The notes beneath the pieces were generated by a model, which was not told where the DNA came from, made no database searches, and saw only the letters and a list, made by a program, of their open reading frames with translations. This document shows positions 36,304 to 47,399 of a stretch of DNA of 64,000 nt, in pieces (the first letter of the stretch is position 1; each line of letters opens with the position of its first letter). This stretch comes from Aralia elata. Its lineage: Eukaryota > Streptophyta > Magnoliopsida > Apiales > Araliaceae. The position numbers were made by a program, and so were the translations under genes. Where the stretch lies: assembly GCA_034770075.1 (NCBI GenBank), contig CM068388.1, positions 65,028,905 to 65,092,904 on the forward strand, written 5' to 3'.

Positions 36304-37112
36304 CCCGGGGTCTCCTGTAGGCTGCATCTAGGGCATGGCCTAGGGTCTCTATCCTCACCGCCCCAGCCTCTAACCGGTCCTCCAATAGGTCAACTCTACT
36401 TGCTGCTCTGACCCAGGCATCCCTTACTCGGACATTCTCAGCAACCTCTAGCCCAATCTCGAACCTCATAGCCTCCTGTTTCGCCCTCAGGTGGGCGATC
36501 TGTAAATCCCTCTGCTCCAATCTCTCCCTCAACTCAGCGTTTCGGGCCACTAGCTGATGTAGCAGTGGTCCGACCTGCTGTGCCGAGGACTCGTAACCCT
36601 GCAGCTGTACCTTGGCCACTCCCAAGTCATGGTCGAGCTGGTAGGCCAGGTCCCTGTACTGGTCCTCCATATACTGATGGGTCTGGTTCTGCTCCTCCAG
36701 ATGAGCAATCCGAGCCTCCAACTCTTCGTTCCTGTCAGTCAACCCCTCGATGATATCATCAGCAGTGGACCCCATGCCGTCGATCTCAGCAGGTGGCTCC
36801 TCCCCCTCGGCCTCGGGATCCTCCTCCTCAGTATCAGGGTCCTGACTACCGGACCTCATCACCCCACCTACCACTGGCTCTGGTAGCTCTCTATGGTAGT
36901 CCTCCTCCGGCTCGGACTCCTCCTGTAGCCATCCCGGGGCCAATGGGAGCATACCCCACCAGCTGCTCAGCAACTACTGGTATGTCTATAAATACTTCCT
37001 CCTCACGGGCTCCACTAGTCTCCCCTACAGCAGCCATCCTACAAACACACAAAAAACTAGCATTAGTACAACAATAAAATATATTCATTGAAGAAATGAA
37101 GTTATATTTCAT
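36304..37112 (-). pseudogene. Pre-gag coiled-coil ORF, truncated extra copy
   Basis: A near-identical copy of the ORF at 46427-47185. One extra C near 36935 (CGGGGCCAATGG versus CGGGGCAATGG) shifts the frame, splitting it into an N-terminal piece (MAAVGETSGAREEE...) and a C-terminal piece. The last codons are lost at the junction with the tandem-duplicated flank. It lies right after the primer-binding site next to the LTR at 37271, so a second internal region once started here. Confidence 0.85.
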
Positions 37113-37255
37113 TGGGTACTACTCGACTCGATGAATTCCCCAATTCATCAAAACCACATATGATAAATCTCCTCGATTTATCTCCTAACACTCGATACGA
37201 GTTTACTATGAAGGTTATAACCTAGGTTTCGCGATCCTAAAGTTTATAACCTACA

Positions 37256-37267
37256 GCTTTGATACCA
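37256..37267 (-). other. Primer-binding site, extra copy
   Basis: The minus strand reads TGGTATCAAAGC three bases from the LTR end at 37271. It resembles the tRNA-Met-type site with one change from TGGTATCAGAGC. Confidence 0.7.
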
Positions 37268-38940
37268 ACCTGTGACGCCCCCAAATTCGGGTCTCCAAAT
37301 ACCCGGATCTGGTCATCACGATCCAATACAAAACATTCACCTTTAACAACATATGATATCTAAAAGTGCGGAATATAATAAACATACATTGTTCATTACA
37401 AGGTGTCACTAGTCCCAGAATACGATTAACCTTAAACGTTTACACAAAAACATACCTTAAATAGCCATCAAGGTTTTAAATTACATTAACCGAAATTAAC
37501 TAACACATAAATCTAAAGTTTGCTACTAGAAATCTATCATTTCATCTTTTCTTTCCCTTTGTTCTTCCCTGACGTCTCGGGTTTAGCTGCAATGAAGTCA
37601 TGATATAGCAAGAATGAGCAACGAGTTTGCCCAGCAAGTTTAAAGTACAACAATGAAGATATATCATGATGAAGGGATGATAAAAAGGGATTTCAACAAT
37701 AGAATAAATCAGAAGCAAGAACAATAAATGCTTTTAGAACAATTGATAGTCAAATAGACTTTGAACGATAACTTCCAGAGGAGTCAATAGCTGGTTGACC
37801 CTCTGGTTACTGGCTACAGAATAACGTACTTGAGGGGATCAGCCTCGCGTACCCTATGTATATGCATAACATTTAATTCTGCTATTTGTACCTTATATAC
37901 GGTACGTGGGGTACTCCCCTATAAATAAAGGGGTGTTCATACAGTCTAAGAATCCTTACCATTGATTGGTTCGGATAGCTTTTATAAATTCTCACAAAAT
38001 TGTCTGACCGAACAAGGGTTCAGACTTAACCATGAATGGTTCATAAAACTTCTGAATCTAATTCAATATTCGAATTCAAATGCATGAGAGCGAATACCAA
38101 TAAGTACACAGATGTGGAATAATTTTAAAAGTAATTAGACCACTTATAGCATGCTTGGAGATAAAATTCAAGCTTAAAGAATACTTGCAATAATATATAC
38201 CTTTTTTGCATGAACTAAAATACTGCATAAGGTTTTAGAAGTATTACTCAAGGTAAAAAAATTGAGTAAGGAAGAACTTGCAATAATCAAAGTTCGAGAT
38301 AGAGGACTTGCCTGTTTGCTCAGCTACAGATAAATTCTAGCTTTAATTAATTGATCTCGAGTGACCTATCATTGGGTAAAGTCGATTTATCAATTAACAG
38401 TTGTGTATTTGACACCTCTCACTATAAACCTTTTACTCAACAGGTAAAATTCACCATTTAAATTTAATTACTAATTCACATTAGTTAATCATAAATTTAT
38501 TAATGACCTTTATCTATCTTAAACAGATAATAATTAATCATGGTCACTATCATTTGAATACTCAATTTGTTACCTTTAACAATCCTTATAAATTTATTTT
38601 GGTTTAAAGATAACAGAAAACCATAAATCAATTATTTAGTCGCCTTACTCTTAATTGCCACTACCTTAAGGGTAATTTAGTAATTGTTGTACTTGTCCTT
38701 TATTCAACATTAATTAATGTATAAATTTACACACTTAATTATTATTTAATATTAATAATCGCTAAGTGTTTATTATCTTTATTTATTAAGGGCCACAGCT
38801 AAATATTTAACTTATAAATCTCCCTTATACTTAATCATTATTTCATTAATGATTAAGTAGTTAATTTCCTTCTTACTCAATAATTATACTTAATTATTAT
38901 TATTATTAATTAAATACTTATTACCTTAAAAAAAATTATT

Positions 38941-39425
38941 TTATTAACTTTACTCATATTTAATTATTATTATTAAATAATAATTAAATATTTATTATCT
39001 TTATTTATTATTAAATAATAAATAATTATTTTATTAACTTTACTCATATTTAATTATTATTATTATTTAAATAATAATTAAATATTTATTATCTTTATTT
39101 ATTATTAAATAATAAATAATTATTTTATTAACTTTACTCATATTTAATTATTATTATTATTAAATAATAATTAAATATTTATTATCTTTATTTATTATTA
39201 AATAATAAATAATTATTTTATTAACTTTACTCATATTTAATTATTATTATTATTAAATAATAATTAAATATTTATTATCTTTATTTATTATTAAATAATA
39301 AATAATTATTTTATTAACTTTACTCATATTAATTATTATTATTATTAAATAATAATTAAATATTTATTATCTTTATTTATTATTTATTAATAAATAATAA
39401 ATAATTGTTTTATTTACTTTATTCA
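38941..39425. repeat. ~93-bp AT-rich tandem array in LTR
   Basis: ATTAACTTTACTCATATT recurs at about 38943, 39033, 39127, 39220 and 39313, spaced 90-94 bp. Each unit is TTATTA/TAATAA-rich, giving near-palindromic sequence. A degenerate sixth unit ends near 39425. The array is repeated in the other LTR. Confidence 0.85.
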
Positions 39426-40284
39426 TATTCAATTATTGGTTAATGCTAATTAACTAATAATTAATTAATTAACTTTGTTCATACTTACTTATTATAATAA
39501 TTAAATATTCATTATAATACATAATTGGTAACATTTCTCAGTGTATTATTAACTCCAATAATCATACCAACATAGTGCAATACTAGCTGTTTGCAGAGTC
39601 AATTTAACTACTAGAACCCTAGGGTCCTTTACTATACAGAGTTTCCCAGCAATACAAAATCCAGCCATACCTAACACAACCCAACCTAGCATCAATCTCC
39701 TAATTCCATTAACCAACACACTGAGATGTATGTTATAGTCAATCAGCTGCTAAAATGTCTCTAGGTCCAATATTTCCCAATCAAAAGTTAACACAGCACA
39801 ACCAAACAATTTCTAACCATCATTAATCTAACACAGCAAAACAATTAAATCCAATACAGTATATTTAGCCGATTTGTTGGCCTAAACAACAACAACAAAA
39901 TTTGATTTTCAACCCAATTCAGTCGATCATCACATAAACTAATTACAGAAAGAAAATGAAGAAAATGAAAGAACACAATCGAATGGCCTGAACCTTAGGG
40001 TTCCTCAATATACAGAGGTCTAAATCGAACAGTACATCCTAACATCAGACAATAATACAAATTGAAAAATTAAACAGAACACTCATCTCAGTCACTTGAA
40101 CTACTTAATACCTTGGGGTTGAATTGGGTCGATTTTGTGTCCTGGCTGCTATTCTCCTCCTTTTCCCAAAGTAGTTGACAAAATCAGACATTCACTCCTT
40201 AAGAAATTTCAAACCCTAATTGTTTTTAAATTGGGAACTCACGACCAAAGATTCGGCAGTTTTGGTTTAGGGGTTTGAGGTTCA

Positions 40285-40291
40285 ATTTATA
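40285..40291 (-). promoter_or_regulatory. Possible TATA box of Tekay-type LTR
   Basis: The minus strand reads CTATAAATTGAACC just after a GC-richer block (40380-40800) and before a leader-like sequence. This is consistent with a promoter, but no transcript data support it. Confidence 0.35.
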
Positions 40292-41341
40292 GATAAAGCT
40301 TTACCCAAATGGTTCGGATAATACCCTAGCGCCTGAGTCATTAACCGACGGTAGGAGGATAGTGGTCGCCGATCGATCCCATCGCCACCTGTGAACTTGA
40401 CGACTTCAACCCTCGAGCGTTGTACCTCCACCGGTCCAATCACTGAAAACTTGGGACCTTTGGTCCGCCGATTAAACGATCGGTCGCTCGATGCCTCCTC
40501 CGTTCGTCCGATGGTTCTTCAATCCCTTGCCGGCGCCTTCTCCTTCCCGTCTTTTCTCGACTGATGGACTGATTGAGGGCTGGGGTTTTGGCTCGATTAA
40601 CAGAGGCGATTGAGGGTTGATCTTCCCCCTTCTCCTTCACTGGTTGCGACTGATTGAAAGCCAGAGTTCACTCTGGTTGGATTTTCCCCCAATTTGGTTT
40701 TCTTTGCTTCGCCAATTCTCAATTGATTTGTCACTGAAAACTTCCCCCAAATTTGTTTGCCGGTTATAATATCCTGATATCCCAATCACCATGGGTCGAC
40801 CCGTCTGGAAATGAATTGGGCTTAACCCGGTTGGGTCGGCTGATATAGAAAAGAGAGATGGTCCAAAAAGGAGTAAAGAGATTTTTGGGCTCAGTTAAGG
40901 TGGGTTCGGCCCAACGGGAAATAAAAAGAATTGGGCTCAGCTTTATTAGAGTCTGGGTCAATTAATAAAATTAAAGGGATGGCCCAAATAAATTTATTCA
41001 CCCTATATCCCTAACATTTTAAATTAATTACCTAACAAATAATTTAAGTATTTAAAGTATTTATTTTAATCATAATTCTTCATTCGAATTATTTACTATA
41101 ACATGATAAAATTAATTATTAATTTTCGACTTTTCGTGCAAATAAATTCTTAGGGTTAACTCACTATTTTAATCAAGCTAGTAATGAGTCCCTTTAATTC
41201 ACTTAAAAAAAATTATTGGACCACGTATCTATCTAAATAATAATACCCACATGGTTCCAATTAAATTCGTAAAATTAAATATAATGAATTTATTTATTCA
41301 AATAAATTTGGTACAATGTTTAAAAATTCCTGGACATTACA

Positions 41342-41356
41342 TCCTCTCCCCCTTAT
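41342..41356 (-). other. Polypurine tract of Tekay-type element
   Basis: The minus strand reads ATAAGGGGGAGAGGA directly before the LTR start TGTAATGTCC. Confidence 0.85.
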
Positions 41357-41388
41357 AAAAATTCCGTCCTCGGAATTTCTATCTAAGG

Positions 41389-43137
41389 TTACTCGAATAA
41401 CTGGGGGTAATTAGCTCTCATCTTCTCTTCGAGTTCCCACGTAGCTTCTTCCACCGCGTGATTTCTCCAGAGAACTTTCACCGAGTAAATGATCTTGTTC
41501 CTCAGCTTCTGCTCTTTTCTATCCAGTATTTGAACAGGAATCTCCTCGTACGATAAGTCCCTCTCGACTTGAATTGGTTCATAGGAGATGACATGCTTGT
41601 AGTCTGGCTTATACGGACGCAACACTGATACATGAAACACGTTGTGGATGTGCTCAAGTTCAGGAGGTAATGCTACCTCATACGCCACTTCGCCGATCCG
41701 CCTCAAAATTTCGAACGGTCCTATGAATCTAGGGCTTAATTTACCCTTTTTCCCAAAACGGATCTTTCCTTTCCAGGGAGATACCTTCAGAAACACAAAA
41801 CTACCAACTTCAAAGTCTCGTTTCTGGCGATGTAAGTCGGCGTACTTCTTTTGGCGATCCTGGGCTGCTACTAACCGTTGTCTTATTACTTTAACGATTT
41901 CCACGGTTTGTTGTACCAATTTCGGTCCCAACAATCTCCGTTCACCAACTTCGTCCCAACACAAAGGCGTTCGACACTTTCTCCCATATAGTGCTTCGTA
42001 CGGTGGCATACCAATACTAGCATGGTAACTATTATTGTAGGCGAACTCTACTAGTGGCAAGTGATCGTCCCAGCTGCCACTTAAGTCCATCACCACTGCT
42101 CGGAGCATATCCTCTAGAGTCTGAATTGTTCGCTCACTCTGACCATCAGTCTGGGGATGATATGCCGTACTCATTCTTAACTGTGTTCCCAGTCTCTCCT
42201 GCAGACTTCTCCAAAAATTTGACGTGAAGCGCGGATCCCTGTCAGACACAATGGATACCGGCACTCCATGTCGTGATACTATTTCCTTCACATAAAGTTT
42301 TGCCAGCTGTTCCAATTTGTACCTGATCTTGATCGGTAGAAAATGGGCAGACTTGGTCAACCGATCTACGATCACCCAGATGGCGTCTAGACCCTTTTGG
42401 GTTATCGGGAGTCCCACCACAAAATCCATAGTGATGTGTTCCCACTTCCACTCGGGAATCTCTAAGGGTTGCAACAATCCGCTCGGCCGTTGATGCTCAG
42501 CCTTGATCCGTTGACAAGTTAAACACCGGCTGACGAACTCTGCAACCTCCCCTTTCAAATGCGGCCACCAATAATGTTGACGAAGATCTTGATACATCTT
42601 GGTGCTACCTGGATGTACCGAAAATCTCGTGTTATGGGCCTCCTGTAAAATTTCTTCCCTTAGGTCCGGTACATAGGGTATCCAGATCCTTCCCTCGAAT
42701 CTCAACAATCCTGCGCTGTCAACCTTATACTTCGAGGCTTTTCCCTCTGATAACTGTTTCTTAATGCCAATACATTCCTCGTCAAATTCTTGGGCCTCCT
42801 GTATCTTATCCAGTAGGGTTGGACCTACCGTCACGGCGAACACCTTTTCGTCCACCTCCATTGGATACCTAACTTCCAGCTCCAGACGTTCAAAGTCCCG
42901 TATCAACTCCTCCTGGACTGTCAGCTGCATCAATTTCACCTTGCCCTTTCTACTCAAGGCGTCAGCCACTACATTTGCCTTGCCCGGATGGTACAGAATT
43001 TCACAGTCGTATAGTCCTTGATCAATTCTAACCATCGACGTTGCCTCATGTTCAGCTCCTTTTGAGTGAAGATATATTTCAGACTTTTGTGATCTGTATA
43101 TATCTCGCACTTCTCCCCGTATAGGTAGTGCCTCCAA
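41389..43137 (-). pseudogene. Tekay-type RNase H end, integrase and chromodomain
   Basis: The open segment ends at 41389. Real homology starts about 43010 with CEILYHPGKANVVADALSRK (RNase H end). Integrase follows: zinc-binding motif with H..H (HNTRFSVHPGSTKMYQDL) and CLTCQRIKAEH; core with IWVIVDRLTKSAHFLPI, SIVSDRDPRFTSNFW and STAYHPQTDGQSERTIQTLE (second Asp and Glu); then GPF region RFIGPFEILRRIGEVAYEV. The C-terminus SVKVLWRNHAVEEATWELE is a chromodomain, which places the element among chromoviruses, best fitting Tekay/Del. The motifs look intact. A two-base shift near 43010 separates this part from RT-RNase H, so it is not joined in frame as assembled. Confidence 0.9.
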
Positions 43138-43841
43138 ATCTTCAAGGCGAAAACTACCGCTGCTAACTCTAAGTCATGAGTCGGGTAACCCTTCTCATAA
43201 TCCTTCAGCTGACGTGATGCGTACGCCACGACCTTGCCGTGTTGCATTAACACACAACCAAGACCCTTGTGTGACGCATCACTATACACTACAAAACCTC
43301 CAGTGTTGTCTGGTAAGGTCAACACTGGTGCTTGGCTGAGTCTCTTCTTCAACTCCATGAAACTCTCCTCACACTTCTCCGACCAAACAAACTTAACTGT
43401 TTTCCTGGTGAGGTTGGTCAACGGCGATGCTATCCTTGAAAAATCCTGGATGAATCTCCGATAGTATCCCGCTAATCCCAAGAAACTCCGGATCTCTGTC
43501 GGCGTCTTCGGCTGTTCCCAGTTGATCACTGCTTCTACCTTTGCTGGATCCACCGAAACACCATTCTTGTCTATGACATGACCCAGGAATTGTACTCTCT
43601 GCAACCAAAACTCACACTTAGAAAACTTCGCATACAACTTCTCCTTCCTGAGGGCTTCTAACACAATCCTTAAGTGTTCAGCATGCTCCTCTTCTGTCTC
43701 CGAATACACCAAGATGTCATCAATGAATACCACTACGAACTTGTCCAAGTACTGCTTGAACACTCTGTTCATCATATCCATGAATGCTGCTGGTGCGTTC
43801 GTCAATCCAAAAGACATTACCAGGAACTCGGAAGTGCCCAT
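42969..43841 (-). pseudogene. Tekay-type RT core and RNase H
   Basis: The RT palm contains SFGLTNAPAAFMDMMNRVF and VVFIDDILVYSETEEEH, where the FIDD box keeps both catalytic Asp. RT thumb and connection motifs FLGHVIDKNGVSVDPAKVEA and IRSFLGLAGYYRRFIQDFS follow. RNase H has VVYSDASHKGLGCVL, LELAAVVFALKIWRHY and EIYTDHKSLKYIF. It overlaps the neighbouring segments because single-base and two-base shifts lie near 43830 and 43010. Confidence 0.9.
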
Positions 43842-45955
43842 AACGAGTCCTGAATGCAGTCTTCGGGATATCTTCCTGCCTCACCTTCAACTGATGATAG
43901 CCTGTTCTTAAGTCGATCTTTGAAAAGTACTTCGCTCCCTTGAGTTGATCGATAATACAGATCGTCAATCCTAGGAAGTGGGTACCTATTCTTAATCGTA
44001 ACTTTGTTCAACTCCCGGTAGTCGATACAAAGCCTCATTGAACCGTCTTTCTTTTTTACAAACAGGACTGGTGCTCCCCATGGTGACACGCTCGGCCTGA
44101 TATAACCTTTATCTAACAGCTCCTGCAGTTGCATCATCAACTCTTTCATCTCTACAGGTGCCATTCGATACGGCGGCTTCGATATTGGCGCAGTTCCTGG
44201 TGCCAAATCGATAACGAACTCAGTTTCCCTGTCCGGCGGCAGCCCCGGAAGCTCTTCGGGAAAAACATCGGGGAAATCCCTCACGACTGGTATTTGGCTT
44301 ATCTCACCCCCGACCTGGCGAGTATCAATCACATGGGCCAAATAGCACACGCAACCTTTCTTAAGTAATCTCCTCGTTTGCATCATAGTAAGACAGCAAG
44401 ATTTACTTGGTGACTTACTACCGTAAAAGACCACCTTCGACTTGTTAGGAGTCTTCAGGTGTACACACTTTTCTTTACAGTCAATAACTGCCCCGTGGGT
44501 CGATAGCCAATCCATTCCCAGGATTACATCGAACTCTCCCAGCCGAATTGGAATCAAATCCACATTGAGCTTAAATCCTCGCAATTCAACACAGCAATTC
44601 CTATGAATGTGTTCTACAGGGACAATTTCTTTGTTTGCTACTTCTACGTTCATAGGGTGTTCTAACCTTTCACGGGGTAAATTTAACTGACTAGCAAATT
44701 CTTCGGAAACAAAAGAGCAAGTAGCACCCGAATCAATTAACACATATGCATTTATATCATTGATTGGGATGATACCTGACACCACGTCCTTGGATTCCAT
44801 GGCATCCTGAACCGTCATGTTGAACGTGCGGGCTGTTGGCCTGTTGGCTTGACTGGCTGGTGCCCCATAGCTCAGCCGGTTATTGTTCCCGCTGTTGCTG
44901 TTGTTGTTTCTGTTGCCACTCCCGAGGTCACCTTTCCTCTTCGGACAGTCCTTGATTTGATGGTCAGGTGCTCCACATGAATAACATCCCCCCTTTGGTT
45001 TGTTCTGACATTGGGGAGCCATGTGCCCCGGTTGCCCGCATTTGTAGCAAACGCTTTTTCCCTTCATACACTCCCCCGTGTGGTTCTTACCACAATTACT
45101 ACACCTGCCTGGTTTCCTCGCCTCCCCTCCAGACTGGTTTCCTCCGGGTTTATTGCTCCCGAAAGATTGGCTCTCACTCCATTTCCGTTTGTTGGGGTTA
45201 CTGCCCCCACTGCTTCCTGCCTTAGGGCCCTCATGTCCCTTCTTCTTCTCGTGATTGTACTTGGCCAGGGCCTCACTGCCACCCTCTGCAATGATTGCCC
45301 TCTCCATTAATTCTGCGAATGTTCTAATTTTTAATACAGCCACAGAACGGTATAACCATGGCTTCAACCCCTGCTCAAACCTGCGAGCTTTCCTTTCCTC
45401 GGTGCTGACTTGGTGAGCTGCAAACCGTGCCAACTCATTAAACTTAGCTGCGTACTCAGCCACAGACATGTTTCCTTGTTTCAGCTCCAGGAACTTGATC
45501 TCCATCTCCTGCTTCATGCTCTCTGGAAAGTAATTTTCCAAGAACATTTCCTTAAAACGATCCCAAGCGACAGTGCCTTCTTCCACTCGACCTCTGTTGG
45601 CCTTCCACCAGTAGTTTGCCTCGCCTTTTAGCATGAAAGTGGCAAAACTTGTTTTCTGTTCCTCTGCCACCCTTGCCACTTCAAAGACCTTCTCTATTTC
45701 TTCTATCCAGGTCTGTGCTTCAATTGGGTTAAGAGTTCCCTTGAATTCAGGTGGTGGTCCGACCAATTTGAAATCTTTAAAGTTTGCCAGATGATGCGCT
45801 GGCTCAGCTGCTGCTTGAGTCACTACAGGTGGTGGTCTGGATTGCATAGCCTCGGCCAGCATCTCCGCGAACATTCTCATGGGGTTGGTTTGATCTCCAA
45901 CCTCACTTTCTGACTCTTCGACCTGTCGGTTACGTGGTCGTCCCCTTGGCGGCAT
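43817..45955 (-). pseudogene. Tekay-type gag, protease and RT start
   Basis: A 712-codon frame starts MPPRGRPRNRQVEESES at 45955. Roughly: the gag capsid domain is at residues 65-215 (WIEEIEKVFEVARVAEEQKT, LENYFPESMKQEMEIKFLEL). Zinc knuckles are at 290-345 (a compact CSNCGKNHTGEC, then CYKCGQPGHMAPQC and CYSCGAPDHQIKDC). The retropepsin active site LIDSGATCSF is near 410. RT start is near 560 (FPDVFPEELPGLPP, WGAPVLFVKKKDGSMRLCID). Homology stops after LPRIDDLY: a four-base insertion near 43955 moves RT into another frame (43720-43968), and a further base near 43830 moves it again. Apart from these shifts all expected motifs are present, so the copy is either recently inactivated or damaged by assembly errors. 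Confidence 0.9.
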
Positions 45956-46426
45956 GTTTGGATAAGGAAAATCCGCTGACTTTTACCTATAGTGTTATAT
46001 TTTACATGACATGTTATTAAAATAAACAATTAAAGGTAAAATATTTATCAACACATTTGATTTAAGTGACACATCTGCATTTATATTCATATACCACCGT
46101 TTGTTACAAGACGAAACCTGTGGCATACTGCTATAAATGCGCCACTGTGTTCTACCAAACATCCCCTAAAACAAAAAGTGGGGAATGATACTGCCCATCT
46201 CTAAGGCAACAAAAGTTGGGGTTTGACTACTACCCCAACAAGAAAGCAAATAAAATGTTTCACAATACAAATATGCATACGTCCCTAATATAACAAAAGT
46301 GGGACTGACTGTACTAAAGAAAATCAACTGCTCCATCAAATCACTGCTCATCACGACGGATCCGAGCCTGCTGACCAGAGAATGCTCCATCCCCGACCCT
46401 GCGACGAACAGAGCGACTGGACTCCC
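45956..46426 (-). mobile_element. Spacer between pre-gag ORF and gag
   Basis: About 470 bp without a credible gene. The small open frame at 46166-46390 is unlike any known protein. A pyrimidine-rich TTTTCCTTATCC lies just before the gag ATG on the minus strand. Confidence 0.5.
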
Positions 46427-47170
46427 CTATCTCTCGGCCCGGGGTCTCCTGTAGGCTGCATCTAGGGCATGGCCTAGGGTCTCTATCCTCACCGCCCCAG
46501 CCTCTAACCGGTCCTCCAATAGGTCAACTCTACTTGCTGCTCTGACCCAGGCATCCCTTACTCGGACATTCTCAGCAACCTCTAGCCCAATCTCGAACCT
46601 CATAGCCTCCTGTTTCGCCCTCAGGTGGGCGATCTGTAAATCCCTCTGCTCCAATCTCTCCCTCAACTCAGCGTTTCGGGCCACTAGCTGATGTAGCAGT
46701 GGTCCGACCTGCTGTGCCGAGGACTCGTAACCCTGCAGCTGTACCTTGGCCACTCCCAAGTCATGGTCGAGCTGGTAGGCCAGGTCCCTGTACTGGTCCT
46801 CCATATACTGATGGGTCTGGTTCTGCTCCTCCAGATGAGCAATCCGAGCCTCCAACTCTTCGTTCCTGTCAGTCAACCCCTCGATGATATCATCAGCAGT
46901 GGACCCCATGCCGTCGATCTCAGCAGGTGGCTCCTCCCCCTCGGCCTCGGGATCCTCCTCCTCAGTATCAGGGTCCTGACTACCGGACCTCATCACCCCA
47001 CCTACCACTGGCTCTGGTAGCTCTCTATGGTAGTCCTCCTCCGGCTCGGACTCCTCCTGTAGCCATCCCGGGGCAATGGGAGCATACCCCACCAGCTGCT
47101 CAGCAACTACTGGTATGTCTATAAATACTTCCTCCTCACGGGCTCCACTAGTCTCCCCTACAGCAGCCAT
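46427..47170 (-). CDS. Pre-gag acidic/coiled-coil ORF of Tekay-type element
   Basis: An intact ORF of about 247 residues lies between the primer-binding site and gag. I chose the ATG giving MAAVGETSGAREEE (47170); the frame is open five codons further up. Residues ~55-100 are acidic (EESEPEEDYHRELPEP, DTEEEDPEAEGEEPP). From ~105 a coiled coil runs nearly to the end (LTDRNEELEARIAHLEEQNQ, LVARNAELRERLEQRDLQIA), with a basic tip, YRRPRAER. There is no zinc finger, signal peptide or membrane segment. A diverged homologue occupies the same place in the + strand Tekay-like remnant at 4512-5041, which argues that the ORF is a real, conserved component and not chance reading. Function unknown; oligomerisation or a gag/RNA partner role is inference. 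Confidence 0.8.
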   Translation of the reverse strand: MAAVGETSGAREEEVFIDIPVVAEQLVGYAPIAPGWLQEESEPEEDYHRELPEPVVGGVMRSGSQDPDTEEEDPEAEGEEPPAEIDGMGSTADDIIEGLTDRNEELEARIAHLEEQNQTHQYMEDQYRDLAYQLDHDLGVAKVQLQGYESSAQQVGPLLHQLVARNAELRERLEQRDLQIAHLRAKQEAMRFEIGLEVAENVRVRDAWVRAASRVDLLEDRLEAGAVRIETLGHALDAAYRRPRAER

Positions 47171-47387
47171 CCTACAAACACACAAAAACTAGCATTAGTA
47201 CAACAATAAAATATATTCATTGAAGAAATGAAGTTATATTTCATTGGGTACTACTCGACTCGATGAATTCCCCAATTCATCAAAACCACATATGATAAAT
47301 CTCCTCGATTTATCTCCTAACACTCGATACGAGTTTACTATGAAGGTTATAACCTAGGTTTCGCGATCCTAAAGTTTATAACCTACA

Positions 47388-47399
47388 GCTTTGATACCA
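47388..47399 (-). other. Primer-binding site of Tekay-type element
   Basis: The minus strand reads TGGTATCAAAGC three bases downstream of the 5' LTR end at 47403. Confidence 0.75.

Larger units (their letters stand above)
37271..41341 (-). mobile_element. Tekay/Del-type LTR (middle copy)
   Basis: A 4,071-bp LTR in minus orientation, TGTAATGTCC...GGGGGCGTCACA. It matches 47403-51468; in the stretches I compared, differences are short indels. It is followed on its minus 3' side by another primer-binding site and pre-gag ORF, so it is shared by a full and a truncated internal region. Minus-strand open frames at 40440-40961 come from its GC-richer central stretch and are not considered genes. 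Confidence 0.92.

Noticed and set aside
36565..37077. Proline-rich + strand open frames opposite the pre-gag ORF
   Set aside because: They are antisense shadows of the coiled-coil ORF and recur unchanged at 46699-47124 because the DNA is duplicated.
40440..40961. Minus-strand open frames repeated at 50408-51088
   Set aside because: They lie wholly inside the 4-kb LTRs in the GC-richer block. They overlap in several frames, and one changes length with a two-base indel between the LTRs.
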